Assembly: GCF_900142665.1 (NCBI RefSeq)
Contig: NZ_FRBR01000008.1
Location: forward strand, 62,001-126,000
Reading direction: 5' to 3'
Source: Roseovarius pacificus
GTDB lineage: Bacteria > Pseudomonadota > Alphaproteobacteria > Rhodobacterales > Rhodobacteraceae
DNA: 64,000 nucleotides
The position numbers were made by a program, and so were the translations under genes. Each line of letters begins with the position of its first letter. Positions within the stretch are counted from its first letter, which is position 1. Below, piece by piece: positions 19,531 to 28,802 of the stretch. Under the pieces are notes generated by a model that saw only the letters and a program-made list of their open reading frames with translations, was not told the origin of the DNA and did no database searches.

Positions 19531-20517
19531 CTAGCGGCCAGCCATCGCAAAGAGTTCCATGATCCCCAGAACCGATGGCCCGACCAGAATGATCAACAAT
19601 GGCGGCACTGTAAGCATCATCGTGGCCAATGTCATCTTGGTTGGCAGCTTGTTGGCTTTTTCCTCGGCGCGCATGACGCGTTTGTCACGCATCTCACCTG
19701 CGTAAACCCTGAGGGCATCGGCGATCGAGGTGCCGAAAGTCTGTGACTGGATCAGAACGGTCACGAAACTGGAGATATCCTGCACGCCACAACGCTCGGC
19801 CATCTCATTGAGAACCGAGGGTTTGTCACGACCGGCTTTGATCTGGTGCGCGACGATTTCATATTCTTCGGCCAGAGCAGGATATGATACGGCAATTTCG
19901 TTGGCGACGCGGATGATCGACTGATCCAGCGACTGGCCGGCTTCGACGCATGTCAGCATCATGTCCAGGCTGTCGGGGAAACCGTCGGAAATTTCTTCCT
20001 GACGTTGCTGCTGGCGTTTTGTCACCCAGTACTTGGGCAGCATATATCCCACACCTGCCGGGCCCAGAATATAGAGTACCGCATCCTTGGCTGAACTTTC
20101 CTCGCCTGCAACGAACAGCAGGTAGTAGAGGACACCAAGGATCAACAACCCGAGTGCCAGGGCAAGCTGTGCGAAATAGTAATAGCGTACCGCATCGCGC
20201 CCGCGATATCCGGCCTGCATCAGCGTCAGTTTGATTTGCGAAAACTGCTTGTCATCCTGCGGTTCGAGGAAGTTCGCGTATTTGTCCAGCTTCTGGTTGC
20301 GCTGGTTCGTCCGGAGGCGCTGTCCTTTGTCAGGTTGGCTCAGGGATTGGCCCCGCTGATCACGCTTGAGTTTCTCAAGCGGATCTTTGGAATCCTTGAT
20401 CAGGGCCGGGATCATGATCAGCACCAGAAGGATGCCGAGTGTTCCGATTGCGATGATCGGTCCGAAGGGGCCAAGTGCGTCGACCAGGCGCTCCTGGATT
20501 TGGTTCAGGAATTGCAT
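19531..20517 (-). CDS. tadC: Tad pilus inner-membrane platform protein TadC
   Basis: A 328-residue GspF/TadC-family membrane protein forming, with TadB, the platform on which CpaF acts. Hydrophobic spans occur near 18-38, 118-160 and 295-320; the family T2SSF domain covers about 170-300, with the typical SLDMMLTCVEAGQSLDQSI and GTSIADALRVYAGEMRDKR. ATG 20517 is used; an in-frame GTG lies directly before it. About 13 bases after tadB. Confidence 0.95.
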   Translation of the reverse strand: MQFLNQIQERLVDALGPFGPIIAIGTLGILLVLIMIPALIKDSKDPLEKLKRDQRGQSLSQPDKGQRLRTNQRNQKLDKYANFLEPQDDKQFSQIKLTLMQAGYRGRDAVRYYYFAQLALALGLLILGVLYYLLFVAGEESSAKDAVLYILGPAGVGYMLPKYWVTKRQQQRQEEISDGFPDSLDMMLTCVEAGQSLDQSIIRVANEIAVSYPALAEEYEIVAHQIKAGRDKPSVLNEMAERCGVQDISSFVTVLIQSQTFGTSIADALRVYAGEMRDKRVMRAEEKANKLPTKMTLATMMLTVPPLLIILVGPSVLGIMELFAMAGR

Positions 20518-20530
20518 CACGAAGTTCCCT

Positions 20531-21499
20531 TCAAACCTTGATATTCACAAGTGCACGCATGACAATCAGGTTGGCCACAAGGAACGTTCCCACCACCAGG
20601 CATGCGGGGATAAAGAAGGCGTGCTGCATGGCTTCGTCATAGTAATTGGGGTCGATCACCTGAATCCCGATCAGCGCAAGGATGGGGAAGCCAGACAGGA
20701 ACTTGCCTGACCATTTGGCTTCGGCGGTAATCGCCTTGACCCGGCGAAACAGGCGGAAACGGGCGCGGATCACCTTGGCCAGACCATCGAGGATTTCGGC
20801 CAGGTTACCACCCGATTGCTGCTGAATGGTCACGGCCACGGCCAGAAAGCGCAAATCCTGCATGTCGAGACGCTCGGCCATGTCCTTGAGCGCCTCACCC
20901 ATGTCGCGGCCATAGGCGGCTTCGTCGGCGATGACGCCGAACTCGGTTGCCAGGGGGTCGGCCATTTCATTTGAGACGATCGCGATGGCCGATGCAAAGG
21001 GATGCCCCACGCGCAGGCTCCGGACCATCAGTTCGATGGCGTCGGGAAGTTGCTCTTCCAGCATGGCCATGCGCTTGCTGGCTTTCATGTTGATCCATGT
21101 GAACACACCGCCCACGCCAAAGGCTACGGAGACCAGTGCCCGCACAGGTATGCTGGTGGCCGTTCCGATAGTCAGCCCGGCAAAAGCCATGATACTGACC
21201 CCGATCATCAGCAGGATCAGCTGCTTGGGGGTGAACGCGATGGCAGCCTTTTGAGCCTTTTCAGACAGGATCGCATAAATGGGGATGTTGCGCGCCTTGA
21301 GGTGCTGCTCCATCTCCTTGCGGAGCTTTTCCATCACCTCTTCACGGTTGCCGGATTTGTCCAGCATTTCCAGGCGGCGGTTCACCCGGTTGTTCAGGCT
21401 GATCGAGCGCCCGAATACCGTTAGATAGATACCTTCGACGACGACAAGAACCGCCACGAAGATCATTGCATAGATGATCGGCTCTGCACTGATGGACAT
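20531..21499 (-). CDS. tadB: Tad pilus inner-membrane platform protein TadB
   Basis: A 322-residue T2SSF-family protein paired with TadC. N-terminal span about 8-25, a central pair at about 93-135, and C-terminal spans near 270-315. The GspF-like domain has LPDAIELMVRSLRVGHPFASA and the pattern GGNLAEILDGLAKVIRARFR. Five bases after cpaF, so part of the same transcript. Confidence 0.95.
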   Translation of the reverse strand: MSISAEPIIYAMIFVAVLVVVEGIYLTVFGRSISLNNRVNRRLEMLDKSGNREEVMEKLRKEMEQHLKARNIPIYAILSEKAQKAAIAFTPKQLILLMIGVSIMAFAGLTIGTATSIPVRALVSVAFGVGGVFTWINMKASKRMAMLEEQLPDAIELMVRSLRVGHPFASAIAIVSNEMADPLATEFGVIADEAAYGRDMGEALKDMAERLDMQDLRFLAVAVTIQQQSGGNLAEILDGLAKVIRARFRLFRRVKAITAEAKWSGKFLSGFPILALIGIQVIDPNYYDEAMQHAFFIPACLVVGTFLVANLIVMRALVNIKV

Positions 21500-21504
21500 T
21501 TGTC

Positions 21505-22974
21505 TTACTCCGCAGCGATGGGTTCATAGATGGTCGAGGGCAGATCATACCCCCACAGCCGGAATCGCTCGGAGAAGTTCGAGCGCACACCAGTTCCCGT
21601 GAAATGACCGATGATCTTGTTGTCGGGGGTCAGGTCGACCCGCTGGTAACGAAAAATCTCTTGCATCGAGATCACTTCGCCTTCCATGCCCGTCACTTCG
21701 GTGATCGAGGTCATCCGGCGCGAGCCATCCTGCAATCGCGATGCCTGCACGATCAGATGCACCGCCGAAGCGATCTGGCTGCGCACGGCTTTGAGCGGCA
21801 TTTCAATACCGGCCATTGCAACCATGTTTTCCAGACGGCTGATCGCATCGCGGGGGTTGTTGGCGTGGATCGTCGTCATCGATCCGTCGTGCCCCGTGTT
21901 CATGGCCTGAAGCATGTCAATCACTTCTTCACCACGTGTTTCCCCGACGATAATGCGGTCGGGGCGCATCCGCAGGGCGTTTTTCAGACAGTCACGCGGA
22001 GAAACCTCGCCTTTGCCTTCGACGTTGGGCGGTCGGCTCTCCATCCGTCCGACGTGAATCTGCTGCAACTGAAGTTCCGCCGTATCCTCAATTGTCAGTA
22101 TGCGTTCGGAATTATCGATGAAAGACGACAGTGCGTTGAGTGTGGTTGTCTTACCCGAACCGGTTCCGCCCGAAACAATGATGTTCAGGCGGGTGGCGAC
22201 GGCGGCCTGAAGATAGGCCGCCATTTCTTCGGAAAAGGCACCGAAGTTGACTAGATCGTCAATGCCCAGCTTGTCCTTTTTGAATTTACGGATCGAGACC
22301 AGACTGCCGTCCACTGCGACTGGAGGCACCATGGCATTGAAACGCGATCCATCGGCCAGGCGTGCGTCGACGTAAGGGTTCGATTCATCCACGCGCCGAC
22401 CTACGGCCGACACGATCTTGTCGATAATACGCAGAAGGTGGCGTTCGTCCTTGAACGTCACATCGCTGAGTTCCAGCTTGCCCGCCCGTTCTACGAAAAT
22501 CTGATGCGGACCGTTGACCAGAATATCGTTTACGGTGTCGTCCTGAAGAAGCGTTTCCAGCGGACCAAGACCACGCACCTCGTCATAGAGTTCCTGTGTC
22601 AGCGTAGTGCGGTCTTCACGGTTCAGGACGATGCTGCGTTCTTCCAGAACCTCGGAAGTGATGGAACTGATTTCGGCGCGCAGGTCGGACTCGGAGGCAG
22701 AATCGAGTGCGCCGAGATTCAGATTGTCCAGAAGCGCACGGTGAAGATCCAGCTTGATTTCGGCAAGGCGTTCTTTGCGTTTGCGTTCCTTGTCGGCCAA
22801 TTGCGGTTTGGCCGGTGCCAATTGTGTTGGCTTGCGCAGCGAGGCGCTTGACGCCTCTCCGACCGGTGCCGTTTTGGGCATGGCAGGTGCTGCCGTTGCG
22901 GCCTTGGCCGCCTTAACCTTCGTGCTTTCGGGGCCAGCTTTGCTTCCGGGCGATTTTTTGTAACGTGAGAACAT
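21505..22974 (-). CDS. cpaF: Tad secretion ATPase CpaF/TadA
   Basis: A 489-residue VirB11/GspE-type hexameric ATPase powering Flp pilus extension, and in TadA of Caulobacter also retraction. Walker [10 protein letters not shown] is at residues 269-277. The Asp box region is [13 protein letters not shown], the Walker B region is [17 protein letters not shown], and the His box is [14 protein letters not shown]. The first 75 residues are a Lys/Ala/Pro-rich linker. Nineteen bases after cpaE. Confidence 0.97.
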   Translation of the reverse strand: MFSRYKKSPGSKAGPESTKVKAAKAATAAPAMPKTAPVGEASSASLRKPTQLAPAKPQLADKERKRKERLAEIKLDLHRALLDNLNLGALDSASESDLRAEISSITSEVLEERSIVLNREDRTTLTQELYDEVRGLGPLETLLQDDTVNDILVNGPHQIFVERAGKLELSDVTFKDERHLLRIIDKIVSAVGRRVDESNPYVDARLADGSRFNAMVPPVAVDGSLVSIRKFKKDKLGIDDLVNFGAFSEEMAAYLQAAVATRLNIIVSGGTGSGKTTTLNALSSFIDNSERILTIEDTAELQLQQIHVGRMESRPPNVEGKGEVSPRDCLKNALRMRPDRIIVGETRGEEVIDMLQAMNTGHDGSMTTIHANNPRDAISRLENMVAMAGIEMPLKAVRSQIASAVHLIVQASRLQDGSRRMTSITEVTGMEGEVISMQEIFRYQRVDLTPDNKIIGHFTGTGVRSNFSERFRLWGYDLPSTIYEPIAAE

Positions 22975-22993
22975 ATGTCTTTACCTTCTCGCC

Positions 22994-24223
22994 TTATGCG
23001 GCTTCTGCGTCGCTTTTCCCAAGCTCATGCAGGGAGGATGCCAGTTTGGCGAATTCCTTGCGCAGCGGGTTCTTTGCTGCGGAAGAGGCCAGCGGCACAC
23101 CATGATCGCCGCTTTGGGTGATCTGACGGCCCCCATCGGGAAGCTGCAATTCGATGGAAATTTCAAGACTCTCCGACAGCCGTTTGACCCGGCTTTTGCC
23201 ATTCAGGTCGGTGAACTTCGGGGCGCGGTTCAGGCAGAAGCGTACCTTTTCAATGGGCAGTTCCTCGGCCCGGAGCGCCCGTTTGAACCGTAGGGTATTC
23301 TGCGCCGAACGCATGTCGAGTTCGAGTGTGGTGAAATAGATTTGGGCATTGCTCAGAACGGTTTCTGTCCACTGCACCAGTGTAGAGGGCATGTCGACAA
23401 TGACGTAATCGAACTTTGCGCGTGCCTGGTCCAGCACCCGCTGCACGTCTTCGGATGAGATCATATCGAGTGGCAAGATGTCATGGGGCGCAGTCAATAC
23501 CCACAGCTTGTCGTCATAGGATGTCAGGGCCTGGCGGAAAATTTCTTCATCCAGGGCGTCGGTATCGCTCCACATGTCGTAGACGACGTCACGGCGTGGC
23601 AAATCCAGATAGGTTGCTACTGTTCCGGTCTGAAGGCCGAAATCCAGAATACAAACCCTGGGACCGTCCTTCTTTTCCACATTGGCCAGTTCCCAGGCCA
23701 GGTTTACGGCCATCGTTGTGGCTCCGGTACCGCCGGCAATCGGTTGCACTGCCAGAAGGACACCATCCGCAGGAGTGTCTGTCGAAACGAACGAATTCCT
23801 GGTCACCGCGGCCTGTTGCTCGCGTTTTTTCAAACGCTCTATGGCCGCTTCCAGTTCACCTTCGGGCAGGGGATAAGGAACGAATTCATCGGCGCCCTGC
23901 CGGAGCAACTGATGCAGCGCCGCGGGGCTGACATCCTCGGCAATCAGGATGACCTTTATACCTTTTGCATTGGCCAGAGCGATGATTTCACCCAGCATCA
24001 CAAGGTCGCCCTCATCAGCGTCGTCGATTGCAAGGGCAACGAACTCAAGAGACTGTGCTTCGGGTTGATTGAAAAAGGCCAATGCTTCGGCAAAGCCCAG
24101 ATCGCCCCAGCTTTCTCCCAGAACTGTTTCCATATCTTCGATCAGAAGATCGAAGTTCTGTACGTCACGGCTGATCGTACAGGCCAGGATCGGGCTTGGG
24201 TCTGTCGTCGCACTACTCGTCAT
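22994..24223 (-). CDS. cpaE: Tad pilus localisation protein CpaE/TadZ
   Basis: A 409-residue ParA/MinD-like protein that places the Tad machine in the cell. Residues about 1-135 form a receiver-like domain lacking a clear phosphorylation motif; residues about 150-400 form the ATPase domain. The deviant Walker A reads PIAGGTGATTMAVNLA: the lysines of KGGxGKT are missing, as in the known atypical TadZ proteins, which keep nucleotide binding but may hydrolyse poorly. It starts a new transcription unit after the ompA-gene terminator. Confidence 0.92.
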   Translation of the reverse strand: MTSSATTDPSPILACTISRDVQNFDLLIEDMETVLGESWGDLGFAEALAFFNQPEAQSLEFVALAIDDADEGDLVMLGEIIALANAKGIKVILIAEDVSPAALHQLLRQGADEFVPYPLPEGELEAAIERLKKREQQAAVTRNSFVSTDTPADGVLLAVQPIAGGTGATTMAVNLAWELANVEKKDGPRVCILDFGLQTGTVATYLDLPRRDVVYDMWSDTDALDEEIFRQALTSYDDKLWVLTAPHDILPLDMISSEDVQRVLDQARAKFDYVIVDMPSTLVQWTETVLSNAQIYFTTLELDMRSAQNTLRFKRALRAEELPIEKVRFCLNRAPKFTDLNGKSRVKRLSESLEISIELQLPDGGRQITQSGDHGVPLASSAAKNPLRKEFAKLASSLHELGKSDAEAA

Positions 24224-24374
24224 CTTGTCCGTTCCATTCTTTTTTCCGCGCGACCGGTCGGGTTTGGCCCGATACCTTCAGTCTTTGCTTGGTGCGCGGC
24301 TCTGCCGGGCGCTCCGGAGATGCACTTGCCACTGCGCGACATTCCCTGAAAATCTGGGCAACATTTGGGCCAAA

Positions 24375-24394
24375 AAATCGTAATTGTGCGATTT
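24375..24394. promoter_or_regulatory. Inverted repeat upstream of cpaE
   Basis: AAATCG and CGATTT (6-bp arms, 8-base spacer) lie about 150 bases upstream of the cpaE start and just past the terminator of the OmpA-like gene. It is a possible operator for the cpaE-cpaF-tadBC unit; only symmetry supports it. Confidence 0.25.
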
Positions 24395-24400
24395 GAGAAG

Positions 24401-24430
24401 GCAAAAAGAAAACCCGCCAAAAGGCGGGTC
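24401..24430 (-). terminator. Terminator after the tad-cluster OmpA-like gene
   Basis: On the minus strand ACCCGCC, loop TTTT, GGCGGGT is followed by a T-rich run (TTTTCTTTTTGC). It lies 49 bases after the stop of the OmpA-family gene and separates cpaC/ompA from cpaE. Confidence 0.88.
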
Positions 24431-24478
24431 TTTGAGTTGGCCCGACCGAAACCGGACAGGGAGATTTTTCGGCCTACG

Positions 24479-25129
24479 TCACTCGACGATGCCTTCGCTG
24501 CCGCCCATCGAAAGCGTTGTCTTGGGTTGTGCGCTGTTGATATATTCGCGATAGACAACACTGGCGTATTTGCCTTGCATCACAATGGGATGCGATCCCA
24601 CAAACCCGCTCACCTCGGTAACGGTCCGGCGGTTCCGGCGTTCGCGCCCCTGGGTCACGATAATCGGCTGTGTTTCACCGAACGACGCGACGGCTTCGAG
24701 ACGTGACCGGCTGACACCCTGAGCGATAAGATAACTTACAACCGCATTTGCCCGGCGCAGGCCCAGTTGTTTGTTGTACGCGGCAGATCCGACCGCATCG
24801 GTATGCCCGTAAACACGGAAGCGAACCTCGGGGAACTGTCGAATCCAGTTCGCCTGTTCACGCAGTGTGTCGCGTGCTCCGGCATCCAATTGCGCCGAGT
24901 TGAAGGCAAAATTGACGGTACTCAGAACCTCGTTCGAGAAACGGTTGGCCAGATCGTAGACATAGGCCTTTTCGCCAGTCATCACGAGTTGGTTGTTCAT
25001 GTTCGCGTTGCCGAAATCGCCGCTGTCCACCAATGCACCGGCTTCGGAAAAGTAAGATCTGTAAACGTTGCCATCCGTGGTGCAGGCGGTCAGGGCAAGG
25101 AGCCCCGCAGTTGCCAGAAGATGTTTCAT
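24479..25129 (-). CDS. OmpA-family lipoprotein in the tad cluster
   Basis: A 216-residue lipoprotein (lipobox LLALTAC, Cys16) with a C-terminal OmpA-like peptidoglycan-binding domain (about 65-170): VNFAFNSAQLDAGARDTL, VYGHTDAVGSAAYNKQLG and the closing NRRTVTEV. In other tad loci an OmpA-type protein is placed beside the secretin and may anchor it to the cell wall. ATG 25129 was chosen because AGGGG lies just upstream, in preference to the track start 6 codons earlier. Seventeen bases after cpaC. Confidence 0.9.
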   Translation of the reverse strand: MKHLLATAGLLALTACTTDGNVYRSYFSEAGALVDSGDFGNANMNNQLVMTGEKAYVYDLANRFSNEVLSTVNFAFNSAQLDAGARDTLREQANWIRQFPEVRFRVYGHTDAVGSAAYNKQLGLRRANAVVSYLIAQGVSRSRLEAVASFGETQPIIVTQGRERRNRRTVTEVSGFVGSHPIVMQGKYASVVYREYINSAQPKTTLSMGGSEGIVE

Positions 25130-25146
25130 GTGCCCCTGCCTTTCCA

Positions 25147-26553
25147 TCAGTCCATGACGTATCCGTAAGAGCCGGTGAAGTCCTGTCTTGCGACTTCGCC
25201 TGCTGTGCCGGTCGGCCTGTTTTGCTTGGCTACGCGACCATTCAGGAACAGGTCGGCTTCGGACGGCAGTTTGACCCGGTCCGTCGGGAGGGCCAGGGCC
25301 TCGCCCCGTGTCGGTGTGACGAGATGTGCGCTTACGATGATGACGAGTTCGGTTTGCGCTCGCGCGTAATCCGCACTGCGAAACAACGCGCCAAGTACAG
25401 GAACGTCGCCCAGCCAGGGTACCTGGCCGTTACTGTCGCGGAAATCGTCTTGCAGCAATCCGGCAATGGCAAAGCTCTCTCCATCGCGCAGCGCAACGGT
25501 GGTGGAGGTGTCGCGACGACGGAAGGCATCGACCGTGAAGGTGCCGGTGTTGATACCGTTCGTCGTATCGATCGACGATACGGCGGCGGCCAGTTCAAGG
25601 TTGATGATATCTTCATCCACGACACGTGGAATGAAGTTCAGTTCCACACCGAAAGGTTTGAATTCGATTGACGTGGTGTCGTTGTCCTGGGCGACCGGAA
25701 TGGGATATTCGCCACCGGCAAGGAACGTGGCCTCTTGTCCGGACAGCGCGGTCAGGTTGGGTTCGGCCAGAGTGCGAACAACGCCTTTTTGTTCAAGGGC
25801 TTGCATCAGGATTCCGATTTCGACCGAACCGATATCAAAGCCGAAGAAGGCCGCGCCGGCATTGTTGCCTGCAGCTACACCCCCAGCATTCACACCGGTC
25901 GAGGGCAGATTGCTTCCTGCCAGTGCCGCACCGTTGCCACTGACGGGACTCAAGGCATCTATCGCCAGTGAGGTCGACAATTGCTTGGACACACTGCGCT
26001 GCATTTCTGCAAAACGAACCTTCAGCATGACTTGTTGTTTGCCGGAGACAACCATCAGGTTCGAAACCCGTTCCGGCGCATAGCGCTCAGCGAGCGCAAG
26101 GGCGCGATCCATGCGGGTGGCGCTGGAAACACTGCCCGAGAGGACGATACCGTCATTCGCGGTGCGTACCTCGATCTTTTCGTTGGGCAGGATCTGGTTC
26201 AGACGTTCCTTGAATTCCGAGACATCGGTCGAAACGTGAATTTCGACATTTGTGATCAGGCGCCCGGTTTCGTCCAGCAACGTCATGGTCGTGCGCCCCG
26301 GTGCCTTGCCGAGGATGTAAATCGTGCGGTCCGAGAGCGTTGAGAAGTCCGCGATCCCCGGGTTCGCAACACTGAGTTCGGCGAAGGGTGTATCGCTTTC
26401 GACAACAATGGCGCGGTTCAATGTAACGCTCAGGTCGCGGCTGGCGCCTTTGCGAACAATTTGAAGGTTTTCAGCTTGGACGGTGTTTGCAAACGGTCCA
26501 AATACAATCGCCAGCCCAAACAAGGCCGCTTTCAAGAAGCCTGCATATTTCAT
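25147..26553 (-). CDS. cpaC: Tad outer-membrane secretin CpaC/RcpA
   Basis: A 468-residue secretin forming the outer-membrane pore of the Flp pilus. Signal peptide about 1-27 (ending VQA), an N-terminal pilus-assembly domain (about 30-100) and a BON-type domain (IEVRTANDGIVLSGSVSS) are followed by the C-terminal secretin domain (about 195-420). The secretin domain includes ALEQKGVVRTLAEPNLTALSGQ, GGEYPIPV and the closing VPWLGDVPVLGALFRS. ATG 26553 follows AGGCAGG; start moved 7 codons from the longest frame. Confidence 0.95.
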   Translation of the reverse strand: MKYAGFLKAALFGLAIVFGPFANTVQAENLQIVRKGASRDLSVTLNRAIVVESDTPFAELSVANPGIADFSTLSDRTIYILGKAPGRTTMTLLDETGRLITNVEIHVSTDVSEFKERLNQILPNEKIEVRTANDGIVLSGSVSSATRMDRALALAERYAPERVSNLMVVSGKQQVMLKVRFAEMQRSVSKQLSTSLAIDALSPVSGNGAALAGSNLPSTGVNAGGVAAGNNAGAAFFGFDIGSVEIGILMQALEQKGVVRTLAEPNLTALSGQEATFLAGGEYPIPVAQDNDTTSIEFKPFGVELNFIPRVVDEDIINLELAAAVSSIDTTNGINTGTFTVDAFRRRDTSTTVALRDGESFAIAGLLQDDFRDSNGQVPWLGDVPVLGALFRSADYARAQTELVIIVSAHLVTPTRGEALALPTDRVKLPSEADLFLNGRVAKQNRPTGTAGEVARQDFTGSYGYVMD

Positions 26554-26581
26554 GTGACCTGCCTTTCCGATCACGCCCCAA

Positions 26582-26596
26582 TTAATCGGGTCTTGA
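26582..26596. promoter_or_regulatory. Possible CtrA-like box upstream of cpaC
   Basis: TTAA-N7-TTGA, one base off the CtrA consensus TTAA-N7-TTAA, 29-43 bases before the cpaC start. Chance occurrence is quite possible; listed because a similar box precedes dprA. Confidence 0.2.
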
Positions 26597-26695
26597 CGCC
26601 CGTGTTTCGGCCACTTTGCGCCAACTCCGATTTTTTTTCAAGAATCAACGCTAGTTTCGAAAAAAACCTTTGAACCGTGGCAGACTTACCAAAGT

Positions 26696-26728
26696 CAAAG
26701 AAAAAGGGTGCCGCTGAGGACACCCTTT
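26696..26728 (-). terminator. Terminator after cpaB
   Basis: On the minus strand AAAGGGTG, 10-base loop, CACCCTTT is followed by TTTCTTTG. It lies 27 bases after the cpaB stop codon and should cut most transcription before cpaC. Confidence 0.85.
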
Positions 26729-26754
26729 ACAGATTGAATGGCACATAACCGCGA

Positions 26755-27624
26755 TCAGTTGGTGCAGGGTATCTGGCTGATGACCACTTCACCGCCGCGG
26801 CGGGTCTTGATCGTGCATACCTCTTTCTTCGGGGCGGGGGCCTCGACCTCTTGCTTGGAAAGGCCCAGAAGGCGCCATTGGTCAACTTCGATCACGTCTG
26901 CAACGCTTTCGTCCTGGGCCCCGACCAGCGACAGTGACAAACGCCCGGTGGCTTGCGCTTGCGCCAGCGCTGCAACCTCCTGCGGTTTGGCAGCTACGGT
27001 GACGGTACGCGCGATGATGGCCTGACGTGTGTCTTCGTTGGAGACCTGATCGACGGCAATCAGTTTGACGGCGGTCTGGATCAGCTTCGTCACGTCACCG
27101 ACCGAGTTCCCCTCGGTTCGCACCTGGTTGCCACGCACCTGACCGGTCCAATAGACGTCGACACGGTCGCCCGGACGAAGAAAGCCGGACACGCCGCTGG
27201 CCACGTCAACCTTGATGGCAAAGGCGCGCATGCCCGGCCCAAGCGCGGTGGAAATACCGGCGGCTTCGCCGGGTTTTGTGACTTTAGATTTCAGAACTGC
27301 CTCGTTCTTTTCCATGGCGCGGCGGACCATGCGTTTTTCCTCGTTCTTGTTGGGAAACAGCACATCCGCCTTGGTAAAGTAACCTTCGGGCAGCGAATTC
27401 TTGGGAAATTTCGCCATACGCACCATGTTCGGCTCAAGCGTTTGACCGTATTGCAGGGGCTCGTTGGCGACGATGACATCGACCGTTTCGATCTGTGGCG
27501 CACGCTGTGCGCGTTCATGGGCAAGCTGTGCCTGATAGCCCTGAATATAACTCTTGGCCATGTAAACGGCAAAGCCGGCCAGACCCAAACCTACCATAAG
27601 CACCAGTCCAAAAACCAAACGCAT
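26755..27624 (-). CDS. cpaB: Flp pilus assembly protein CpaB/RcpC
   Basis: A 289-residue periplasmic protein with an N-terminal membrane anchor (about 4-24) and a SAF domain (about 47-115), where VDVIVANEPLQYGQTLEPNMVR starts the antifreeze-like fold. The RcpC domain follows (about 120-250: MRAFAIKVDVASGVSGFLRPGDRVDVYW). It ends with two cysteines (KEVCTIKTRRGGEVVISQIPC) that could form a disulfide. CpaB helps the secretin assemble. It has its own terminator 3'. Confidence 0.95.
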   Translation of the reverse strand: MRLVFGLVLMVGLGLAGFAVYMAKSYIQGYQAQLAHERAQRAPQIETVDVIVANEPLQYGQTLEPNMVRMAKFPKNSLPEGYFTKADVLFPNKNEEKRMVRRAMEKNEAVLKSKVTKPGEAAGISTALGPGMRAFAIKVDVASGVSGFLRPGDRVDVYWTGQVRGNQVRTEGNSVGDVTKLIQTAVKLIAVDQVSNEDTRQAIIARTVTVAAKPQEVAALAQAQATGRLSLSLVGAQDESVADVIEVDQWRLLGLSKQEVEAPAPKKEVCTIKTRRGGEVVISQIPCTN

Positions 27625-27827
27625 GGCCAGTCCTTTCTTTCTCGCTGCTCATTCACGATGCCTGTGGCATCCGGTATCCGCATTTCTAAACACTGGATTG
27701 TGGCAGAAACAGGGAAGGGCAATGATCCTTTCTGGATCGCATGGGGTACATCGCCTGAAGTGTCATAAAATGCAGATGTTGCAATCAGCGCCTGTAAAAC
27801 AATGTGTTGATGTCGTCGATGATCGGA

Positions 27828-28028
27828 TTATCTCGTGGCGAAATCGAGTTCTGTAAGCGTTGCGGATGACATGGCCGAGCCGATATTGTCACCCAGACCC
27901 TGATTTGCGGTCATAAGTGTAAAAACTGCCGCAACGCCGATGCCGACAACCGCAGTTGTCAAAACAACCCAATCGACAGTCACCGCACCGTCTTCGTCGG
28001 CCAGGAATGTTTTCTTACCTGCGCTCAT
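27828..28028 (-). CDS. flp: Flp/Fap-type IVb pilin (second copy)
   Basis: A 66-residue prepilin with a short basic leader (about 14 residues, ending ADEDG) and a hydrophobic helix (AVTVDWVVLTTAVVGIGVA). Cleavage by CpaA is expected after Gly14, giving Asp at mature position +5 and Trp at +6 rather than the usual Glu-Tyr. ATG 28028 has GGAG 6 bases upstream; an upstream ATG at 28037 abuts the ribosome site and is rejected. It shares the sequence from ADEDG/KDEDG to WVVLT with the pilin gene 170 bases upstream but has a different tail. Confidence 0.9.
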   Translation of the reverse strand: MSAGKKTFLADEDGAVTVDWVVLTTAVVGIGVAAVFTLMTANQGLGDNIGSAMSSATLTELDFATR

Positions 28029-28125
28029 GATAGTCATCTCCGGGGCTGGATGCACGAATTGTTGTGCGTTGGATTGCGTTGTTTTTACATCCCGAAATGT
28101 GACCGTTGGTATCTCAGCACGGTAC

Positions 28126-28164
28126 AGAAAAAAACTGGCCGCAACGCGACGTTTGCGGCCAGTT
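28126..28164 (-). terminator. Strong terminator after the first Flp pilin gene
   Basis: Perfect 12-bp arms AACTGGCCGCAA and TTGCGGCCAGTT (28133-28144 and 28153-28164) with an 8-base loop, followed on the minus strand by seven Ts. It separates the two pilin genes, so the first pilin can be made in large excess over the rest of the cluster. Confidence 0.93.
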
Positions 28165-28197
28165 CAAGACTATACGCTCCTGTCAGGAGTGTATGGT

Positions 28198-28446
28198 TTA
28201 GAGTTCGGGGTCGCCGCCGCCTTCGCCGCCTTCGCCGGCAGTGCCGCCTTGACCGAGCTCACCGAGGGAAACGACGGTTGCGCTGTCCAACTGCGACTCG
28301 ATGCTGCCAGCGAGGCTTTCAATACCGCCTTGAACGGCAGCAACGCCGGCAATGCCCAGGCCCACGACTGCTGCGGTCAGCACGACCCAGTCAACCGTCA
28401 CGGCACCGTCTTCGTCTTTCACGAACTGGTTGATAAATTTCATCAT
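28198..28446 (-). CDS. flp: Flp/Fap-type IVb pilin (first copy)
   Basis: An 82-residue prepilin: leader of 14 residues ending KDEDG, then the helix AVTVDWVVLTAAVVGLGIAG. It has an unusual Gly/Glu-rich acidic tail (GGTAGEGGEGGGDPEL) likely exposed on the pilus surface. ATG 28446 lies 7 bases after GGAGGG, a very strong ribosome site fitting an abundant protein. As in the other copy, Asp and Trp replace the usual Glu-Tyr at +5/+6. Followed by a strong terminator, so probably expressed mostly alone. Confidence 0.93.
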   Translation of the reverse strand: MMKFINQFVKDEDGAVTVDWVVLTAAVVGLGIAGVAAVQGGIESLAGSIESQLDSATVVSLGELGQGGTAGEGGEGGGDPEL

Positions 28447-28802
28447 GGTAGGTCCCTCCAAAGGATCATATCTCAGGTTTCAACCGCGTCCGGGGGGGTG
28501 ATGGCCGCCTCTCTCAATGGCCGTCCCCGTTGCGGTATGGGCAGATAAAGCACCTCAATTCAGGCAGGATTTAGGCGTGAATAGATCGTTTTTCGTGAAC
28601 ATTCGCGGTTTTGCTGTGGTGTCTCATAACTTATTGATAAATATTGTTAAGTTTAAAAATAAGAGTGTAGGTTTATACGTGTTTAGGGATTTGGCGATCA
28701 AAATCTCCAGATGAGTGTTTCTTGGAATAATACAATTCTGGATAATTCAGCAGTCTTTTGCGACAATGATCTCCATAAAAAACGAGGCAAGGCAGTTTTC
28801 AG
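28447..28802. other. Divergent regulatory region between flp and the lytic transglycosylase gene
   Basis: No gene is seen in these 356 bases. The left 100 bases are GC-rich and hold the flp ribosome site (GGAGGG on the minus strand). The right part (about 28600-28800) is strikingly AT-rich, with runs such as TTGATAAATATTGTTAAG and near-consensus -10 hexamers (TACAAT at 28731, GATAAT at 28741). Both flanking genes must be read from here. Confidence 0.6.
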
